Assembly (NCBI RefSeq): GCF_949287625.1
Contig: NZ_CASEGO010000026.1
Span: 1-29,354, forward strand
Direction: 5' to 3'
Source of the DNA: an uncultured Brachyspira sp.
Lineage (GTDB): Bacteria > Spirochaetota > Brachyspiria > Brachyspirales > Brachyspiraceae
Length of the DNA stretch: 29,354 nt
Below the pieces are notes generated by a model. That model did not search any database. It saw only the letters and a list, made by a program, of their open reading frames with translations, and was not told the DNA's origin. Position 1 is the first letter of the stretch. Every line of letters starts with the position of its first letter. The translations under genes and the position numbers were made by a program. Shown here in pieces: positions 1-7,630 of this stretch.

Positions 1-44
1 TATGCAGTCTTTTTGCTTCTTTGGGTCACCAAAAGAAGTGGGGG

Positions 45-94
45 TGCGGGGGCTAGTCCCCGCAATTATAAATAAAAATAGTTTTGAAACAAGT
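45..94 (+). repeat. 50-bp intergenic repeat, copy 1 (hairpin plus AT tail)
   Basis: The left 20 bases form a near-perfect palindrome: TGCGGGG, a G-T wobble, a CTAG loop, then CCCCGCA. A conserved AT-rich tail follows. The reverse complement of 14321-14370 matches this copy at 42 of 50 positions by hand alignment. The hairpin-and-tail layout suggests a small repetitive palindromic element. Confidence 0.7.
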
Positions 95-196
95 CTAATT
101 TTAAAATTATAAATACTATGTTTTACATGCTGTATGATTTATTATTTCAGTATATAAATATTTAGTCTTTTGTGAATTGTATCCGAACTTGTCTAG

Positions 197-225
197 TATA
201 TACCTAAACAACTATAGTTTGTCAA
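197..225 (-). promoter_or_regulatory. Leftward sigma-70-like promoter
   Basis: On the minus strand there is a consensus -35 TTGACA (225-220), a 17-base spacer and a -10 TATATA (202-197). The spacer is also conserved: a 26-base block including it and the -10 recurs on the plus strand at 4677-4702. No leftward gene starts inside the window after it, so its target would lie beyond position 1. Confidence 0.5.
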
Positions 226-268
226 TTTTTTATCCAACTTTTTCCCGACGCACACCATACTTAACACT

Positions 269-286
269 ACTTCCTGCGGTCGCAGG
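269..286 (+). repeat. GC-rich patch with short hairpin
   Basis: CCTGCG (273-278) and CGCAGG (281-286) form a tight hairpin. The 15 bases 269-283 match the minus strand of 14405-14419 with one mismatch, so this belongs to the same dispersed GC-rich repeat family. Confidence 0.5.
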
Positions 287-417
287 CGGACTTCTTCAAA
301 GTTGCTGCCAAAGGCACGCTTCGCTAAAGTGCAAGTCTAAAATAATACTAAATAGTACTAATTATGTTTTATATGTAGAATAAATTACTAAATTTAGCCT
401 GAAATATACCCTTTCGC

Positions 418-434
418 GACTGCGGTCTGTGCCT
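418..434 (+). repeat. GC-rich patch shared with 14435-14451
   Basis: These 17 bases match the minus strand of 14435-14451 with one mismatch. Together with the match at 269-283 they show that two GC-rich patches here have counterparts in the spacer before the double uvrA gene. Confidence 0.5.
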
Positions 435-687
435 GCTTCTTTTGTGACGCTGTCCACATCGCTCTGCGTGCCGTAGGCAAGGTGTAGCCCAAATTTCGGG
501 GTATTATCATATATTTAATACATATCTTTAAAATATAAAGTTCTAGCAATTACATTTTTCGTGAAGCGTATCCGAAGGATAAAAACTTTGGCGAAGCCCG
601 TAGGGCGTGTGCATCAAAAAACTCAATAATTCTATATAAAGTGCATCAATTGAGAAAATAAAATTGTTCCAGTATATATAAAAAATA

Positions 688-1440
688 TTAAATGCCCCAC
701 CACTGAGAAGCATCAGCCTGATATGCCCATCTGTATGCATTATCAGATGTTATCCAAATTTTAGCTAGGCTATTTCCGCCAGTTTGTTTGAATACATAAA
801 GCCCATTAAGAGAATAAACTGCTTCACTATCAAATGATGCGTCTGTATTATTTGTTATATTAACTATGCTGTTAAAATTGGTTTGATATCCGAAGTATTG
901 AACACCCCAGCCGCTATTTGCCGTAACTTTTCCTCCAGTTGGATCCATAGTTCCTACTTGTATATTGTTAGCTATTAATGTTGTACCTGATCCTGTATCT
1001 TCTGGTCTTGGTATTACAGGACATACTGTACTTATAGGTGTTTCTATGTATTTTTTATCTACTAAATTATTTGTACCATAAGCTGTAACAGCTACATAAT
1101 ATAAAGCACCATTGTTGAATGTCATTGATGTAGTAGGAACTTGTATCACAAAATTCGTTCTAGTATGATTTGAGCTTATTATAGTTGGATATGTATTATT
1201 AGCATTTTGTATAGCATTATCAGGCTGAGTGAATGTTTCTGAAGTTCCAGCATATATATTGAAACCTGCAAAGTCTGAAGCTATTATGCCAGACCAAAAA
1301 TCTATATATATAGCATTATTACTTGCTATAGCTTTTATATCATAAGGTGAATTATATTCATCAACTACAGTAATAAGTTCTTCGCTGCAAGAATAAAATA
1401 AAAAAATTATAGGCACAATAAAAATTAATATCTTTTTCAT
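688..1440 (-). CDS. Putative lipoprotein with fibronectin III-like region
   Basis: The 250-residue product starts with a lysine-containing signal peptide and a lipobox-like F-Y-S-C ending at Cys18, so it is probably lipidated and exported. The mature part is rich in Asn, Thr and aromatic residues. It resembles its upstream neighbour: both have an (F)xG(F/Y)NIYxG motif, a Tyr-Val-x-Val strand before a loop, and a PRPE motif, which suggests tandem paralogues with an immunoglobulin or fibronectin-like fold. The gene follows the 1444-2259 gene after three bases, so the two are almost certainly co-transcribed. Function is unknown; a surface-exposed or periplasmic binding role is only a guess. Confidence 0.75.
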   Translation of the reverse strand: MKKILIFIVPIIFLFYSCSEELITVVDEYNSPYDIKAIASNNAIYIDFWSGIIASDFAGFNIYAGTSETFTQPDNAIQNANNTYPTIISSNHTRTNFVIQVPTTSMTFNNGALYYVAVTAYGTNNLVDKKYIETPISTVCPVIPRPEDTGSGTTLIANNIQVGTMDPTGGKVTANSGWGVQYFGYQTNFNSIVNITNNTDASFDSEAVYSLNGLYVFKQTGGNSLAKIWITSDNAYRWAYQADASQWWGI

Positions 1441-1443
1441 AAA

Positions 1444-2259
1444 TCAATAACTCAATATATTAGCAGCTGTTTGACGGCAATAATCTACTACTGCACTAGT
1501 ACCGCTAACACTCCTTACATATATTTTTCCATAATAGGAATTATTACCATCTGTTATTTTTACTAAATATAGTCTGTTTGCTTTTACTTCCAAATCAATA
1601 TTTCCATATCCATTTTCTGGCGGTACAACAATATCATCTAAAGAACTTCCAGCAATAACCATCATAGAACCATTAGCAGCATTTCTAAAATATAATTTTC
1701 CGCCGCTCTCTATTAATGCTGCTAAATCTCTTCCATCTATATTTAAACTATTATTTAGATTTACTGTCTGATTTAATGCTTCAGGTCTTGGAGTACCCAT
1801 TTTTACAAAATTATCATAATAATAGTAGCTTTCTAATTGAGGAGTTATTTGATAAGATGATACCCAAACATATATAGGTATTCCATTAGGTAAATCTGTA
1901 TCTTTTAATGTATCTACATCAGTACTGTTAGTGGAATAATATCCTCCTACTTCTATAGTAAATGAATATTTTTTTACAGTTGCAGATTTTAATTCTGTCA
2001 TAGTTGGAAGAGCTTTTTGCTGATTATATAATCTGTATTTTCTCGGATTTGTACTGTCTCCAAAATATATATTGTATCCGCTGAAAGAAGGTTCATTATT
2101 TTGTGCTTCAAACTCTACAACCAATTTATTTTCACCTGGTACCACTTTAGTAATATAAGGCTGATTTAATTCAAGAGTAATTCCTGTAACATCTGGAAGT
2201 CCGCATGAAATAGCAAATAGAATAATTGCAGATATAAAAAGTTTTTTAACTATGTTCAT
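1444..2259 (-). CDS. Putative lipoprotein, paralogue of the next gene
   Basis: The 271-residue product has a basic N-terminus (MNIVKK), a hydrophobic core and a lipobox-like F-A-I-S-C ending at Cys19. The region around residues 45-70 contains a FSGYNIYFG motif also seen, as FAGFNIYAG, in the 688-1440 protein, and both share a PRPE motif near mid-protein. The two are therefore paralogues, probably with a fibronectin III-like first domain. The C-terminal half has short beta-strand-like stretches and no enzyme motif. It lies 38 bases after dut on the same strand and may be read through from it. I do not recognise a specific family. Confidence 0.75.
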   Translation of the reverse strand: MNIVKKLFISAIILFAISCGLPDVTGITLELNQPYITKVVPGENKLVVEFEAQNNEPSFSGYNIYFGDSTNPRKYRLYNQQKALPTMTELKSATVKKYSFTIEVGGYYSTNSTDVDTLKDTDLPNGIPIYVWVSSYQITPQLESYYYYDNFVKMGTPRPEALNQTVNLNNSLNIDGRDLAALIESGGKLYFRNAANGSMMVIAGSSLDDIVVPPENGYGNIDLEVKANRLYLVKITDGNNSYYGKIYVRSVSGTSAVVDYCRQTAANILSY

Positions 2260-2297
2260 ACTATGAATTATAATATAAAATATAATTATATCAATAC

Positions 2298-2732
2298 TTA
2301 TTTGTTGGTACTTCCAAATCCCCCCTCGCCTCTTCGAGTATCTGAAATGGAATTAACTTCTTCAAAATCTATTTTTTCAACTTTAGCAAAAACCATTTGA
2401 GCTATTCTGTCTCCATGATTTATTGTAAATGGAGTATCTGTAAGAGAAGCCAATATAATTTTTAATTCTCCCCTATAATCACTATCTATTGTAGCAGGAG
2501 AGTTTAGGCAGAATATACCATTTTTTAATGCTAAAGAACTTCGACTTCTGATTTGAGCTTCATAACCTTCTGGTATTTCTATAAAAAGTCCTGTTGGCAC
2601 TAATACTATATCATTTTTATTTAATGTTATTGGTTTATCTAAATTAGCATGCAAATCCAGTCCAGATGAGCCTTCAGTTTGATATTTAGGCAAAGGATTA
2701 GAAGATTTATTAATAATTTTAATTTTAAGCAT
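2298..2732 (-). CDS. dut: Deoxyuridine 5'-triphosphate nucleotidohydrolase
   Basis: dUTPase hydrolyses dUTP to dUMP and pyrophosphate, keeping uracil out of DNA and supplying dUMP for thymidylate synthesis. All five trimeric dUTPase motifs are visible in order: SSGLDLHA, RSRSSLA, the ATIDSDYRGE region with the catalytic Asp, GDRIAQMVF, and the Gly-rich C-terminal arm RGEGGFGSTNK. The 144-residue length is normal. A longer frame begins at a TTG at 2744, but the Shine-Dalgarno GGAG (2742-2739) lies inside it and is correctly spaced for the ATG at 2732, so I use that start. It sits between the permease and the lipoprotein genes in one leftward run. Confidence 0.95.
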   Translation of the reverse strand: MLKIKIINKSSNPLPKYQTEGSSGLDLHANLDKPITLNKNDIVLVPTGLFIEIPEGYEAQIRSRSSLALKNGIFCLNSPATIDSDYRGELKIILASLTDTPFTINHGDRIAQMVFAKVEKIDFEEVNSISDTRRGEGGFGSTNK

Positions 2733-2808
2733 TATTTTCTCCAATTGCTAATAATTTTTAATATAAAACAATTATATATAAAAAATGAAAAAAATAAAAC
2801 ATAATAAA

Positions 2809-4191
2809 TTATCTAAATAAAAAAGATAATATAAGTATGATTATAAGTGCGGTAATACCTTGTACAAAAGTAGCTAAAGTTCTAGCCTTGTATGCATCTT
2901 TTACTTTTAATCCGGATAATTCAACAACTATCCAAAAATAACTATCATTAGCATGCGAAGCTATCATAGAACCAGCACCTATTGCCATTAATACTAGTAT
3001 CTGTGATATAGGTGTAGTGAATCCTAATGTATTAAGCAAAGGAGCAAAAAGTGTTGCTACTGTAACAACAGCTATTGTAGATGAACCAAGCATTATTTTT
3101 AAAGCAGATGCCATTATAAACGGTAATATTATACCCATATTTAATGAGGCAAATATATGTCCTAACTCTGGTATAATTTTTGCTAGTTCTGTAGATTTTA
3201 ATACTTCAGCAAAAGCACCGCTTGCACCAACTATTGCAAGTATACTTCCAGATGCTTTTATACCATCTCCTATCCACATAGCTATCTCTTCAGTATTGAA
3301 TTTATGTGTTAAAAGAAGTGAGAATAGAAAACCTATAAATAATGCCATAGAAGGCTCACCCAAAAATATGAATATATTTTTTATAATACCATCTGACATT
3401 TTAAAAGAATCAAATCTTACGATACTTCCAATAGCCATTAATAAAATAGGAACAGCTATTGGTGCTAATGCTTTCCAAGCAGGCGGAAGCCCCCCTATAT
3501 CACTTATTAAAGTTTCATAAGTAGGAGATTTATCCGGATAATTAGGCTTTTTTATATATTTTGATATAAATATACCATAAATTGCCCCCACTAAAGATGT
3601 AGGTATAGCTACTATTAAACCTATAAGAATGATAGTTAATAAATGTGCCTCAAGTCCGAATAGATTAACAACGGCAGCAGGTCCGGGAGTTGGCGGTATT
3701 AAGGCATGCGAGGCATAAAGTCCTGTAGACAATGCAACAGATAATGCTACTGGAGAAGCTCCGCTTTTTTTAGCAACAGCTTTTCTTAAAGGTGTAAGTA
3801 TTAAATATCCAGAGTCACAGAAAACAGGTATTGATACTATAAAACCTAATATGTTCATAGCCAATGCAGGATGAGATTTTCCTACAATTTTTATTACTAT
3901 TTCACCAAGTTTAAGAGCAGCACCTGACATTTCTAATATATTACCTATAATACTGCCAAGTACTATTATTATACCTACACTTGCCAAAGCATTGCCGAAA
4001 CCTTTTCCTATTAATGCTGATATTTCTGTTATATAGTTATTATCCTTATTTGTTGGTATATGTAAAGTAAATGCCAAGAATATAGCTACTAAAATCATTG
4101 CTATAAATGGATGAACTTTAAACTTAATAGTTAAAATCATTACAACAATTATAGATATTGCTAACATAGCTATTACAAAATAACTAATCAT
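2809..4191 (-). CDS. GntP-family gluconate/organic acid permease
   Basis: The 460-residue integral membrane protein has about twelve hydrophobic segments and the family landmarks SHALIPPTPGP (near residue 160) and the GSMIASHANDSYFWIV block near the C-terminus. GntP permeases import gluconate, related sugar acids or glycerate with protons across the inner membrane. Length matches the family. The start is supported by AAAGGA seven bases upstream of the ATG. The gene lies 52 bases downstream of the HPr-like gene, which may link uptake to PTS-based control, but no gluconate or glycerate kinase is present nearby, so the substrate cannot be named. Confidence 0.88.
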   Translation of the reverse strand: MISYFVIAMLAISIIVVMILTIKFKVHPFIAMILVAIFLAFTLHIPTNKDNNYITEISALIGKGFGNALASVGIIIVLGSIIGNILEMSGAALKLGEIVIKIVGKSHPALAMNILGFIVSIPVFCDSGYLILTPLRKAVAKKSGASPVALSVALSTGLYASHALIPPTPGPAAVVNLFGLEAHLLTIILIGLIVAIPTSLVGAIYGIFISKYIKKPNYPDKSPTYETLISDIGGLPPAWKALAPIAVPILLMAIGSIVRFDSFKMSDGIIKNIFIFLGEPSMALFIGFLFSLLLTHKFNTEEIAMWIGDGIKASGSILAIVGASGAFAEVLKSTELAKIIPELGHIFASLNMGIILPFIMASALKIMLGSSTIAVVTVATLFAPLLNTLGFTTPISQILVLMAIGAGSMIASHANDSYFWIVVELSGLKVKDAYKARTLATFVQGITALIIILILSFLFR

Positions 4192-4243
4192 TGAATATCC
4201 TTTGATTTATTTATGAAAAAATTAAAATGAAAATATTATGATG

Positions 4244-4555
4244 TTAATCTTCTTCTGGAACTTCAGCGTAAATATAGCCCTCTTCAAAAAAATCTAATAA
4301 CTCTTTTTCAGCTTCTTTTGCTATATTTTCCATTCCATCTTCATATTCGATTTCTAGTATAAGATTGGCACCTTGAAATGCACCAAGTCCCATAATATTG
4401 AATACACTTTTAGCATCTGCTCTAACACCATTATACAATAGAAATATTCCTATATTAGAGTAGGCACTTTTGCTTGATATTTGTGATAAAACGCCTGCAG
4501 GTCTTAGATGCATTCCATTTTTGCTTTTGATTGTAACTACATTTGTTAATGTCAT
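4244..4555 (-). CDS. HPr-like PTS phosphocarrier protein
   Basis: HPr carries phosphate on a histidine from enzyme I to sugar-specific EIIA domains. The active-site motif GMHLRPAG is intact, with His16 and Arg18. The segment KSVFNIMGL places Ser50 where the regulatory serine of Gram-positive-type HPr lies, so phosphorylation by an HPr kinase is possible. At 103 residues it is longer than the usual 85-90, with an acidic Glu/Asp-rich C-terminal extension. AGGA precedes the ATG with good spacing, and a consensus promoter lies at 4588-4616. Its position ahead of a GntP permease rather than ptsI is unusual; it may be the sole HPr or a regulatory paralogue. Confidence 0.88.
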   Translation of the reverse strand: MTLTNVVTIKSKNGMHLRPAGVLSQISSKSAYSNIGIFLLYNGVRADAKSVFNIMGLGAFQGANLILEIEYEDGMENIAKEAEKELLDFFEEGYIYAEVPEED

Positions 4556-4587
4556 TAATTATCCTGTTGAATTTATTTTATATATTA

Positions 4588-4616
4588 AGTATAGTATATT
4601 TCTTTTTATTTTTCAA
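4588..4616 (-). promoter_or_regulatory. Promoter of the HPr-gntP-dut group
   Basis: On the minus strand TTGAAA (4616-4611) is followed after 17 bases by TATACT (4593-4588). It is about 33 bases upstream of the HPr-like start codon, which is a natural distance. Confidence 0.65.
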
Positions 4617-4673
4617 TAGACTTAATTTTTTACAATGAAAGAAAAGTATAATTAATTTAAAATAATTTATTTT

Positions 4674-4702
4674 TTTACAAACTATAGTTGTTTAGGTATA
4701 TA
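4674..4702 (+). promoter_or_regulatory. Rightward promoter-like repeat upstream of the PadR gene
   Basis: TTTACA (4674-4679), a 17-base spacer and TATATA (4697-4702). The spacer contains the 10-bp palindrome AACTATAGTT. Bases 4677-4702 are identical to the minus strand of the promoter at 197-225. It could drive the PadR-type gene 120 bases downstream, or the palindrome may be an operator. Confidence 0.5.
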
Positions 4703-4781
4703 TTAATATATAAATATAATCGTGTTTGTATAAACCTGTATTATTTTGTATGTTTTTGATGTAGATTTTAATTTTAATAAT

Positions 4782-4790
4782 GGTATAATA
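4782..4790 (+). promoter_or_regulatory. Extended -10 of the PadR gene
   Basis: TGGTATAAT is a perfect extended -10 element, 33 bases before the ATG at 4824. No good -35 is seen at 17 bases, as is usual for extended -10 promoters. Confidence 0.5.
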
Positions 4791-4823
4791 TGAAATACAA
4801 ATAATAATTATTGGAGTTGTTTT

Positions 4824-5363
4824 ATGGGAGTATTAAAGTACGCTATATTGGGGCTTTTAAATCAAAAGAATATGACTGGATATGATATAACTAAAGAGTT
4901 TGAAGAGATATTATGTGAATTCTGGAGTGCAAAACATAGTCAAATATATCCAGAATTAAAATCTCTTCATAAACAAGGTATGGTTGAATATAAGATAGAG
5001 ATATCAGGCACTGTATTAGAAAAGAAATTGTATTCTATTACAGAACTAGGAAGAAATGATTTTATGAAATGGCTTGAATCAAAAATAGATATTCCACCTA
5101 CATTTAAAGATGAGTTCAGACTGCAGTTATTTTTCTCTGATTGTTTATCAGAACAAACAAGAGAAGAATTGATCATGAATCATCTTGATCAGCATAAAAA
5201 AAGACTTGAATATTTAAAAAATAGTCAGAAAAAATTTAATGGAAGTATACCTGAAAAAAATACAAATGCTTTCAGCGATTATTTAGTTCTTATGGGTGCT
5301 ATTATGCGTGAGGAAAACACATGCAGATGGCTTGAAAAATGCCTAGAATTATGTAAAAAATAA
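4824..5363 (+). CDS. PadR-family transcriptional regulator
   Basis: The 179-residue protein begins with the PadR winged-helix pattern: KYAILGLLNQKNMTGYDI, then the recognition-helix region SQIYPELKSLHKQGMVEY, then the wing with LYSITELGR. The second half is a helical, Vir-type C-terminal domain expected to mediate dimerisation. PadR proteins are usually ligand-responsive repressors acting near their own gene. GGAG precedes the ATG and an extended -10 lies at 4782-4790. Its flanks are the leftward HPr group and the dead end of the catabolic cluster, so neither can be assigned as its target with confidence; self-regulation through the AACTATAGTT palindrome upstream is possible. Confidence 0.9.
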   Translation: MGVLKYAILGLLNQKNMTGYDITKEFEEILCEFWSAKHSQIYPELKSLHKQGMVEYKIEISGTVLEKKLYSITELGRNDFMKWLESKIDIPPTFKDEFRLQLFFSDCLSEQTREELIMNHLDQHKKRLEYLKNSQKKFNGSIPEKNTNAFSDYLVLMGAIMREENTCRWLEKCLELCKK

Positions 5364-5398
5364 TAATAAAATCTGCATTAGAATTATTTAGAAAACTA

Positions 5399-5428
5399 TT
5401 GACAAATAATTTTAATAAACATTATAGT
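5399..5428 (+). promoter_or_regulatory. Promoter-like sequence after the PadR gene
   Basis: TTGACA (5399-5404) with TTATAG or TATAGT starting 17-18 bases later. It would transcribe rightward into the hairpin at 5472-5511 and antisense to the atoE remnant. No gene is available for it, so it may be part of a repeat or fortuitous in AT-rich DNA. Confidence 0.3.
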
Positions 5429-5433
5429 TTTTA

Positions 5434-5462
5434 TATATAACTAAACAATTATATTTTGTCAA
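5434..5462 (-). promoter_or_regulatory. Leftward promoter-like repeat between PadR gene and hairpin
   Basis: On the minus strand TTGACA (5462-5457), a 17-base spacer and TATATA (5439-5434). The spacer is related to those at 197-225 and 4674-4702, sharing the TTGTTTAG portion. It points into the 3' end of the PadR gene, so any transcript would be antisense to it. Confidence 0.4.
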
Positions 5463-5471
5463 AAAATTAAT

Positions 5472-5511
5472 TTATAGAATGGTATAAATTTATATTTATA
5501 CCATTCTATAA
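5472..5511. terminator. Bidirectional terminator hairpin
   Basis: A perfect inverted repeat with 18-bp arms (5472-5489 and 5494-5511) and a four-base loop. It lies between the rightward PadR gene and the leftward catabolic cluster, where a shared terminator is expected. It is AT-rich, with two G-C pairs in the centre of each arm. Confidence 0.65.
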
Positions 5512-5525
5512 AGACGATATTTTAT

Positions 5526-6198
5526 TTATAATAAATAGTAAGTAATTATAATAAATTTATACACTAATATTCTATAGGAATAATAACCTACGCCTATTAT
5601 AATTCCTGTTGTTATTAGTCTATTAAAGTGTACCCATAATATATCTTGTCCAAGCTTAGCTATTCCAAGAGCGGGTAATGCCCAGAAAGGTTGAATTATA
5701 TTATTATAACTATCACTATAAGCTATAGCCATTGCAGTTTTGGCAGGATCAACACCTATTAATTGTCCTTTAGGATTATTATAGGATTTTGAAAATCCCG
5801 TTGTTTGATGACTGATGATACAAATACAGTAACTATTCCAGCACTGAATAATGTAACCTATTACCAAACCAAATCCCCAGTTAAGTATGCATGCTACATA
5901 TGATATTCACTAACAAAAATGATTCTATGTAATGGTGTTTTGAGTATATCTGATAATTTTATCAAGTATTTTTTTAAATGGAGGTACTAATACCAATACA
6001 TGATCCTAACTAAAACTAACACCATCTGCATACATATGCCATTTCTCCAATGAGATACTACCCTTATAAATAATTGTTTGGTTAAAATAATACTGCAATA
6101 AATACAATAAAAGTTAATATAGAAGCAAATATATAAGCATCAGGCAAATATTTTTTCATAAATTCTGTAGAAATATATGCCAAACTTTCAAGAGCACC
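5526..6198 (-). pseudogene. Remnant of AtoE-type short-chain fatty-acid transporter
   Basis: Pieces of one AtoE-family transporter lie in order but out of frame. An N-terminal piece starts near 6198 (LESLAYISTEFMKKYLPDAYIFA in outline) and stops after its first membrane segment. Broken pieces follow, with MQM-VLVLVLGS-like and NWGFGLVIGY-like strings. The C-terminal piece from about 5780 contains GVDPAKTAMAIAY and NIIQPFWALPALGIA, a hallmark of the family. Functional members are about 440-460 residues; here most of the central part is missing, and there are several stops and frameshifts. It directly follows the CoA-transferase genes, as atoE does in ato operons, so it was probably the uptake gene for acetoacetate or short-chain fatty acids. 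It cannot encode a working transporter. Confidence 0.85.
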
Positions 6199-6268
6199 TT
6201 TTTATTTTTTTTATAAAAAACTGCTAATTCTATTATTTATACTTTATTATTTGTGAATAAAATATTAT

Positions 6269-6940
6269 TTATAGAACATCTACTTTCTTTAAATTTTCAG
6301 ATATTATTAATTGAGCTTCAGTATTTGCTTGTATATCTTCTACACTTGAAGTTGAAAATATTTCTACTAGTTCTAAACCTTTATCAGTTACATTCATAAC
6401 ACCTTTTTCTGTTATGATTTTATTTACTTGATTTTTAGCAGTCAAAGGAAGTGTGCAGTTTTTTAATATTTTTTTATTGCCTTTTGCTGTATGTTCCATA
6501 GCTACTATAACAACTTTAGAACCTACTACCAAATCCATAGCTCCTCCCATACCTGGAACCATTTTTCCGGGAACCATCCAATTTGCCAAATTACCTTTTT
6601 CATCTACTTCCAAAGCTCCAAGTACGGTAACATTAACATGTCCGCCTCTTATTATAGTAAAAGATATTGAGCTATCAAAAAATACTCCTCCTTCTTTAAC
6701 TGTTGCAAATCCAGCACCTGCATTAGTGATATTTGGATTCTCTTTTCCTTTTTCTGGAGCAGATCCCATACCAAGCATTCCATTTTCTGACTGAAGTATA
6801 ATATTAATATCTTTGGGTATGTAATTAGCTACTTCTGTAGGAAGACCTATACCCAAATTTACTACATCTCCATCTTTTAGTTCCTGAGCTACTCTTCTTG
6901 CAATTATCTCTCTTGTTTTTTCTTTAGTTAATTCAGCCAT
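6269..6940 (-). CDS. atoA: Acetate/acetoacetate-type CoA-transferase, beta subunit
   Basis: Family I CoA-transferases move CoA between short carboxylic acids, typically acetyl-CoA or butyryl-CoA and acetoacetate, through a glutamyl-CoA intermediate. The SENGMLGMG motif near residue 52 carries the catalytic Glu. The body matches the AtoA/ScoB subunit in length (223 residues) and order, including the GGHVNVTVLGALEVDEKGNLANW and GAMDLV segments in outline. AGGAG overlaps the end of the alpha-subunit gene and the two genes are two bases apart, so they are translationally linked. With the BKACE enzyme upstream in the cluster, the likely job is activation of acetoacetate to acetoacetyl-CoA. Confidence 0.93.
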   Translation of the reverse strand: MAELTKEKTREIIARRVAQELKDGDVVNLGIGLPTEVANYIPKDINIILQSENGMLGMGSAPEKGKENPNITNAGAGFATVKEGGVFFDSSISFTIIRGGHVNVTVLGALEVDEKGNLANWMVPGKMVPGMGGAMDLVVGSKVVIVAMEHTAKGNKKILKNCTLPLTAKNQVNKIITEKGVMNVTDKGLELVEIFSTSSVEDIQANTEAQLIISENLKKVDVL

Positions 6941-6942
6941 TT

Positions 6943-7590
6943 TTATTCTCCTTTAACTATATAATTTACAAATATAGACGGAACGATTATTCTGTTAGGA
7001 TCCAAACATCCGTCAATTATTTCTTTTACTTCTACAATAGTGATATAACTTGCCATAGCCATTAGAGGATTAAAATTTCTAGTTGTTCCATCATAGGATA
7101 AGTTACCGTATTTATCAGCATAATCAGCATATATTATGGCAATATCTGCATGTATAGCTTCTTCAAGTATATAATCTTTGCCTTGAACTTTTACAATTTG
7201 TTTGTTTTCTTCTACTATAGTACCCAATCCTGTAGGAGTTAAAATACCTCCAAGTCCTGCTCCAGCTGCTCTTATGCATTCGGCCAAACTTCCCTGAGGC
7301 ATTAAAGTAATATCAATTTCTTTGTTATTCATTTGTTTTCCTGTTTCAGGATTTGTTCCGATATGAGAAGTTATTACTTTTGAAATTTGTTTGTTTACGA
7401 TTAGTTTTCCATAACTTCTGTCTGGAAAAGCTGTATCATTAGCAATTAATGTTAAATTTTTTATGTTTTTTGTTGCTAGTAAATCTATAATACCGACAGC
7501 AGAACCGCATGCTAAAAATCCGCCAAACATAATTCTTGAACCGTCTTTAATAAAATTACAAGCCTCTTCTTTTGAAATTATTTTAGCCAT
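6943..7590 (-). CDS. atoD: Acetate/acetoacetate-type CoA-transferase, alpha subunit
   Basis: The alpha subunit pairs with the product of the next gene to form the heteromeric CoA-transferase. It shows the GGFLACGSAVGIIDLL CoA-site region near the N-terminus and GAGLGGILTPTGLGT in the middle. The open frame extends back to 7683, into the transporter gene, but the ATG at 7590 has AAGGA seven bases upstream and begins MAKIISKEEA, the usual family start, giving 215 residues. It lies 40 bases downstream of the MFS gene. The specific acid substrates cannot be read from sequence alone. Confidence 0.92.
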   Translation of the reverse strand: MAKIISKEEACNFIKDGSRIMFGGFLACGSAVGIIDLLATKNIKNLTLIANDTAFPDRSYGKLIVNKQISKVITSHIGTNPETGKQMNNKEIDITLMPQGSLAECIRAAGAGLGGILTPTGLGTIVEENKQIVKVQGKDYILEEAIHADIAIIYADYADKYGNLSYDGTTRNFNPLMAMASYITIVEVKEIIDGCLDPNRIIVPSIFVNYIVKGE

Positions 7591-7630
7591 AATCAATCCT
7601 TTTATAATTTTATTTTTTAAAATATTTTTA

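Larger units (their letters stand above)
1..687. other. Repeat-rich intergenic region without a convincing gene
   Basis: No open frame here has a ribosome binding site or a recognisable product. The stretch alternates AT-rich DNA with short GC-rich patches (about 10-65, 245-335, 410-500 and 555-610) that differ from everything around them. Several patches recur at 14321-14451, and small hairpins are visible, for example CCTGCG/CGCAGG at 273-286, TATCC/GGATA at 569-581 and GCCC/GGGC at 596-606. A leftward promoter-like sequence lies at 197-225. I read this as a landing area for genus-type intergenic repeats. Confidence 0.6.

Noticed and set aside
177..383. Rightward open frame of 68 codons in the left spacer
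   Set aside because: It runs through repeat patches, has no ribosome site and its composition is not protein-like.
543..740. Leftward frame of 65 codons overlapping the lipoprotein end
   Set aside because: It overlaps a well-supported gene and continues into a GC-rich repeat.
3017..3520. Rightward open frame of 167 codons inside the permease gene
   Set aside because: It is the antisense shadow of a membrane protein gene, without ribosome site or recognisable product.
6453..6794. Rightward frame opposite the CoA-transferase beta subunit
   Set aside because: Proline/serine-rich antisense shadow of a convincing gene.
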